Assembly (NCBI GenBank): GCA_025359565.1 | Contig: JANYFY010000016.1 | Location: 62,001 to 126,000, forward strand | Length of the DNA: 64,000 nucleotides | Reading direction: 5' to 3' | DNA from: Gammaproteobacteria bacterium | GTDB lineage: Bacteria > Pseudomonadota > Gammaproteobacteria > Steroidobacterales > Steroidobacteraceae | Shown: one piece after another, positions 62,900-64,000 of the stretch | How the letters are laid out: the number at the start of each line of letters is the position of its first letter | Numbering within the stretch: the first letter of the stretch is position 1 | Program-made: the position numbers and the translations under genes | The notes under the pieces: generated by a model | What the model saw: only the letters and a program-made list of their open reading frames with translations | Databases searched by the model: none | What the model was told of the DNA's origin: nothing

Positions 62900-64000
62900 T
62901 ACATTTTTATTTCGACGAACGCGTCATCGCGTAGTCGGCGTAGCCATAACTCAGTTTCTTCGTCGGCTTTGCTTTCCCGAATGGCGGCAAATGCACGTTG
63001 ACGGCGTACATCGTCGGTGCTGTCATAAGTGCGCGTGCCGAGCATCTGAACAATGTGCCAACCGTAGCGACTTTTAAAGGGTTCGCAAATTTCGTGGTCT
63101 TTAAGATCGGCTATCGCTTTATCGAATTCTGGAACAAATGTTCCGGGACCGCTCCAGCCTAAGTCGCCACCATCCGGCGCAGATCCTGGATCCTCGGAGT
63201 TAGTAGAAGCAATGCCAGCAAAATCCTCACCTTTTAAGATTCGCTCGCGCAGTTTGCTGAGTTTTTGCCGAACGGTCTCATCATCGTCAAGCTCGTTCGG
63301 CTTCTTTAGGATATGCCGAACATGGATTTGGTTAACTATGACTTGGGCTTCGCCATTGCGTCGTTCATTGAGTCGAACGATGTGAAATCCGCTAGGTGTA
63401 CGTGTGGGCGCACTGACTTCCCCTGGTTTCATTTTGGTAACCAGCTCTAAAATAAATTGCGGGAGTTGAGTACCTTTACGCCACCCCAACTGACCCCCAT
63501 CCAAAGCTGTTTGACCGTTCGAGTTTGCGATGGCCAGCTGCCCGAAATCCTCGCCTTTGGCGGCGCGCGCTGCAAGATCAGAGGCTTTATGCGTGATTTC
63601 GTCAATTTGCTGAGGTGTGGCCGCTGATGGCAGTGACAATAAAATATGTGAGACATTAAATTCATCGTTGGCCGCGGAATTTTGCTGGCGCGCTAACGAT
63701 TGGTCGAGTTCATGCGGTGTGACGTTAATGTGTGCGATTACGTCGCGCTGGCGAAGCGTGCTTAAAGTCAACTCGCGCCGCATTGACTCGCGATACTGCT
63801 TATAGTCGATTCCTTGAGAAGCTAACGTCGTAGGTAATTGGTCAAAGGGAATCTTATTTCGACCAGCAATCTCTTGGAGCGCACTATTGAGCTGCTCATC
63901 CGTGATCGTCAGACCTACCCGTTTGGCATGCTGAACCTGAATTTCTTGCACAATTAGCCGCTCGAGGACTTGTTGCTTGAGTACACTTTGAGAGGGAAGG
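62899..64000 (-). CDS. surA: Periplasmic chaperone/peptidyl-prolyl isomerase SurA, C-terminal part
   Basis: The frame stays open to the right edge, so the signal peptide and first part of the N-terminal domain are missing. About 367 residues are visible: the end of the chaperone N-domain (VLERLIVQEIQVQHAKR), two parvulin domains with paired GGxLGW motifs (DGGQLGW near 63500 and DGGDLGW near 63160), and the C-terminal helix. SurA escorts outer-membrane beta-barrel proteins; lptD would be expected further right. Confidence 0.95.
   Translation of the reverse strand, partial: LPSQSVLKQQVLERLIVQEIQVQHAKRVGLTITDEQLNSALQEIAGRNKIPFDQLPTTLASQGIDYKQYRESMRRELTLSTLRQRDVIAHINVTPHELDQSLARQQNSAANDEFNVSHILLSLPSAATPQQIDEITHKASDLAARAAKGEDFGQLAIANSNGQTALDGGQLGWRKGTQLPQFILELVTKMKPGEVSAPTRTPSGFHIVRLNERRNGEAQVIVNQIHVRHILKKPNELDDDETVRQKLSKLRERILKGEDFAGIASTNSEDPGSAPDGGDLGWSGPGTFVPEFDKAIADLKDHEICEPFKSRYGWHIVQMLGTRTYDSTDDVRRQRAFAAIRESKADEETELWLRRLRDDAFVEIKM

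Noticed and set aside
1-64000. CRISPR arrays, insertion sequences, integrases or prophage genes.
   Set aside because: No spaced direct repeats, transposase motifs or phage structural genes were seen on either strand.

Overview
The window comes from a compact gammaproteobacterial chromosome. Almost every gene is a recognisable gammaproteobacterial core gene. The diagnostic neighbourhoods are ygfB-pepP-ubiH-ubiI, zapA-6S RNA-fau, surA-pdxA-rsmA-apaG-apaH, rplM-rpsI, maf-rng-yhdP-tldD, and darP next to pmbA. Coq7-type ubiquinone hydroxylation, a Vfr/Crp-like regulator close to coq7, and the kynurenine route to quinolinate point towards the Pseudomonas/Xanthomonadales side or an uncultured relative. 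I cannot name the species. No transposon, prophage, rRNA or CRISPR array is visible, and no gene-free stretch exceeds 300 bp.

1-8709 (+) is a tightly overlapped N-methylglutamate (NMG) pathway operon for methylated amines: mgdABCD (NMG dehydrogenase, related to heterotetrameric sarcosine oxidase), gmaS (gamma-glutamylmethylamide synthetase) and mgsABC (NMG synthase). Its 5' end lies outside the window. 8738-10666 (-) carries a GNAT acetyltransferase, a prolyl aminopeptidase and HinT. 10835-11451 (+) is a ribbon-helix-helix/PIN toxin-antitoxin pair.

11581-23343 (+) is a long housekeeping series: nitronate monooxygenase, holA, nadD, rsfS, rlmH, maf, rng, yhdP, a nitrilase-family amidase and tldD. 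23433-32168 mixes purine genes (purK, purE, purC), an ExeA-like ATPase fused to an FHA domain, darP, pmbA, a YihY/BrkB membrane protein, djlA and rpe. 32215-37500 holds crp (with an acidic repeat-encoded tail), coq7, rplM-rpsI, tRNA-Gln(CTG), kup, rpiA (apparently starting at AUC) and a 21-codon lysine-rich micro-gene.

37608-45428 holds an EVE-domain gene, fau, 6S RNA, zapA, a coiled-coil partner gene, ygfB-pepP-ubiH-ubiI, phhB and ispG. 45565-55090 (+) runs from a tandem HtrA-like protease through tsaC, a decarboxylase, a HIT protein, rlmI, lgt, thyA, a SET methyltransferase and a 2-oxoglutarate dioxygenase. 55137-64000 holds a repeat-rich secreted peptidoglycan-binding protein, folA, the haaO-kynU-kmo operon and apaH-apaG-rsmA-pdxA-surA; surA runs off the right edge.

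Functional links: the NMG operon is expected to release methylamine carbon as a folate-bound C1 unit, and fau, folA, thyA and purine synthesis all use folate C1 units. haaO-kynU-kmo would supply quinolinate for NAD, and nadD is in the same window. coq7, ubiH and ubiI are ubiquinone ring hydroxylases, consistent with aerobic respiration. The least explained signals are the lysine-rich micro-gene, hairpin and AUC-start rpiA arrangement; the tandem HtrA protein with a dead second protease domain; the 23-residue-repeat envelope protein; and the SET/dioxygenase pair.
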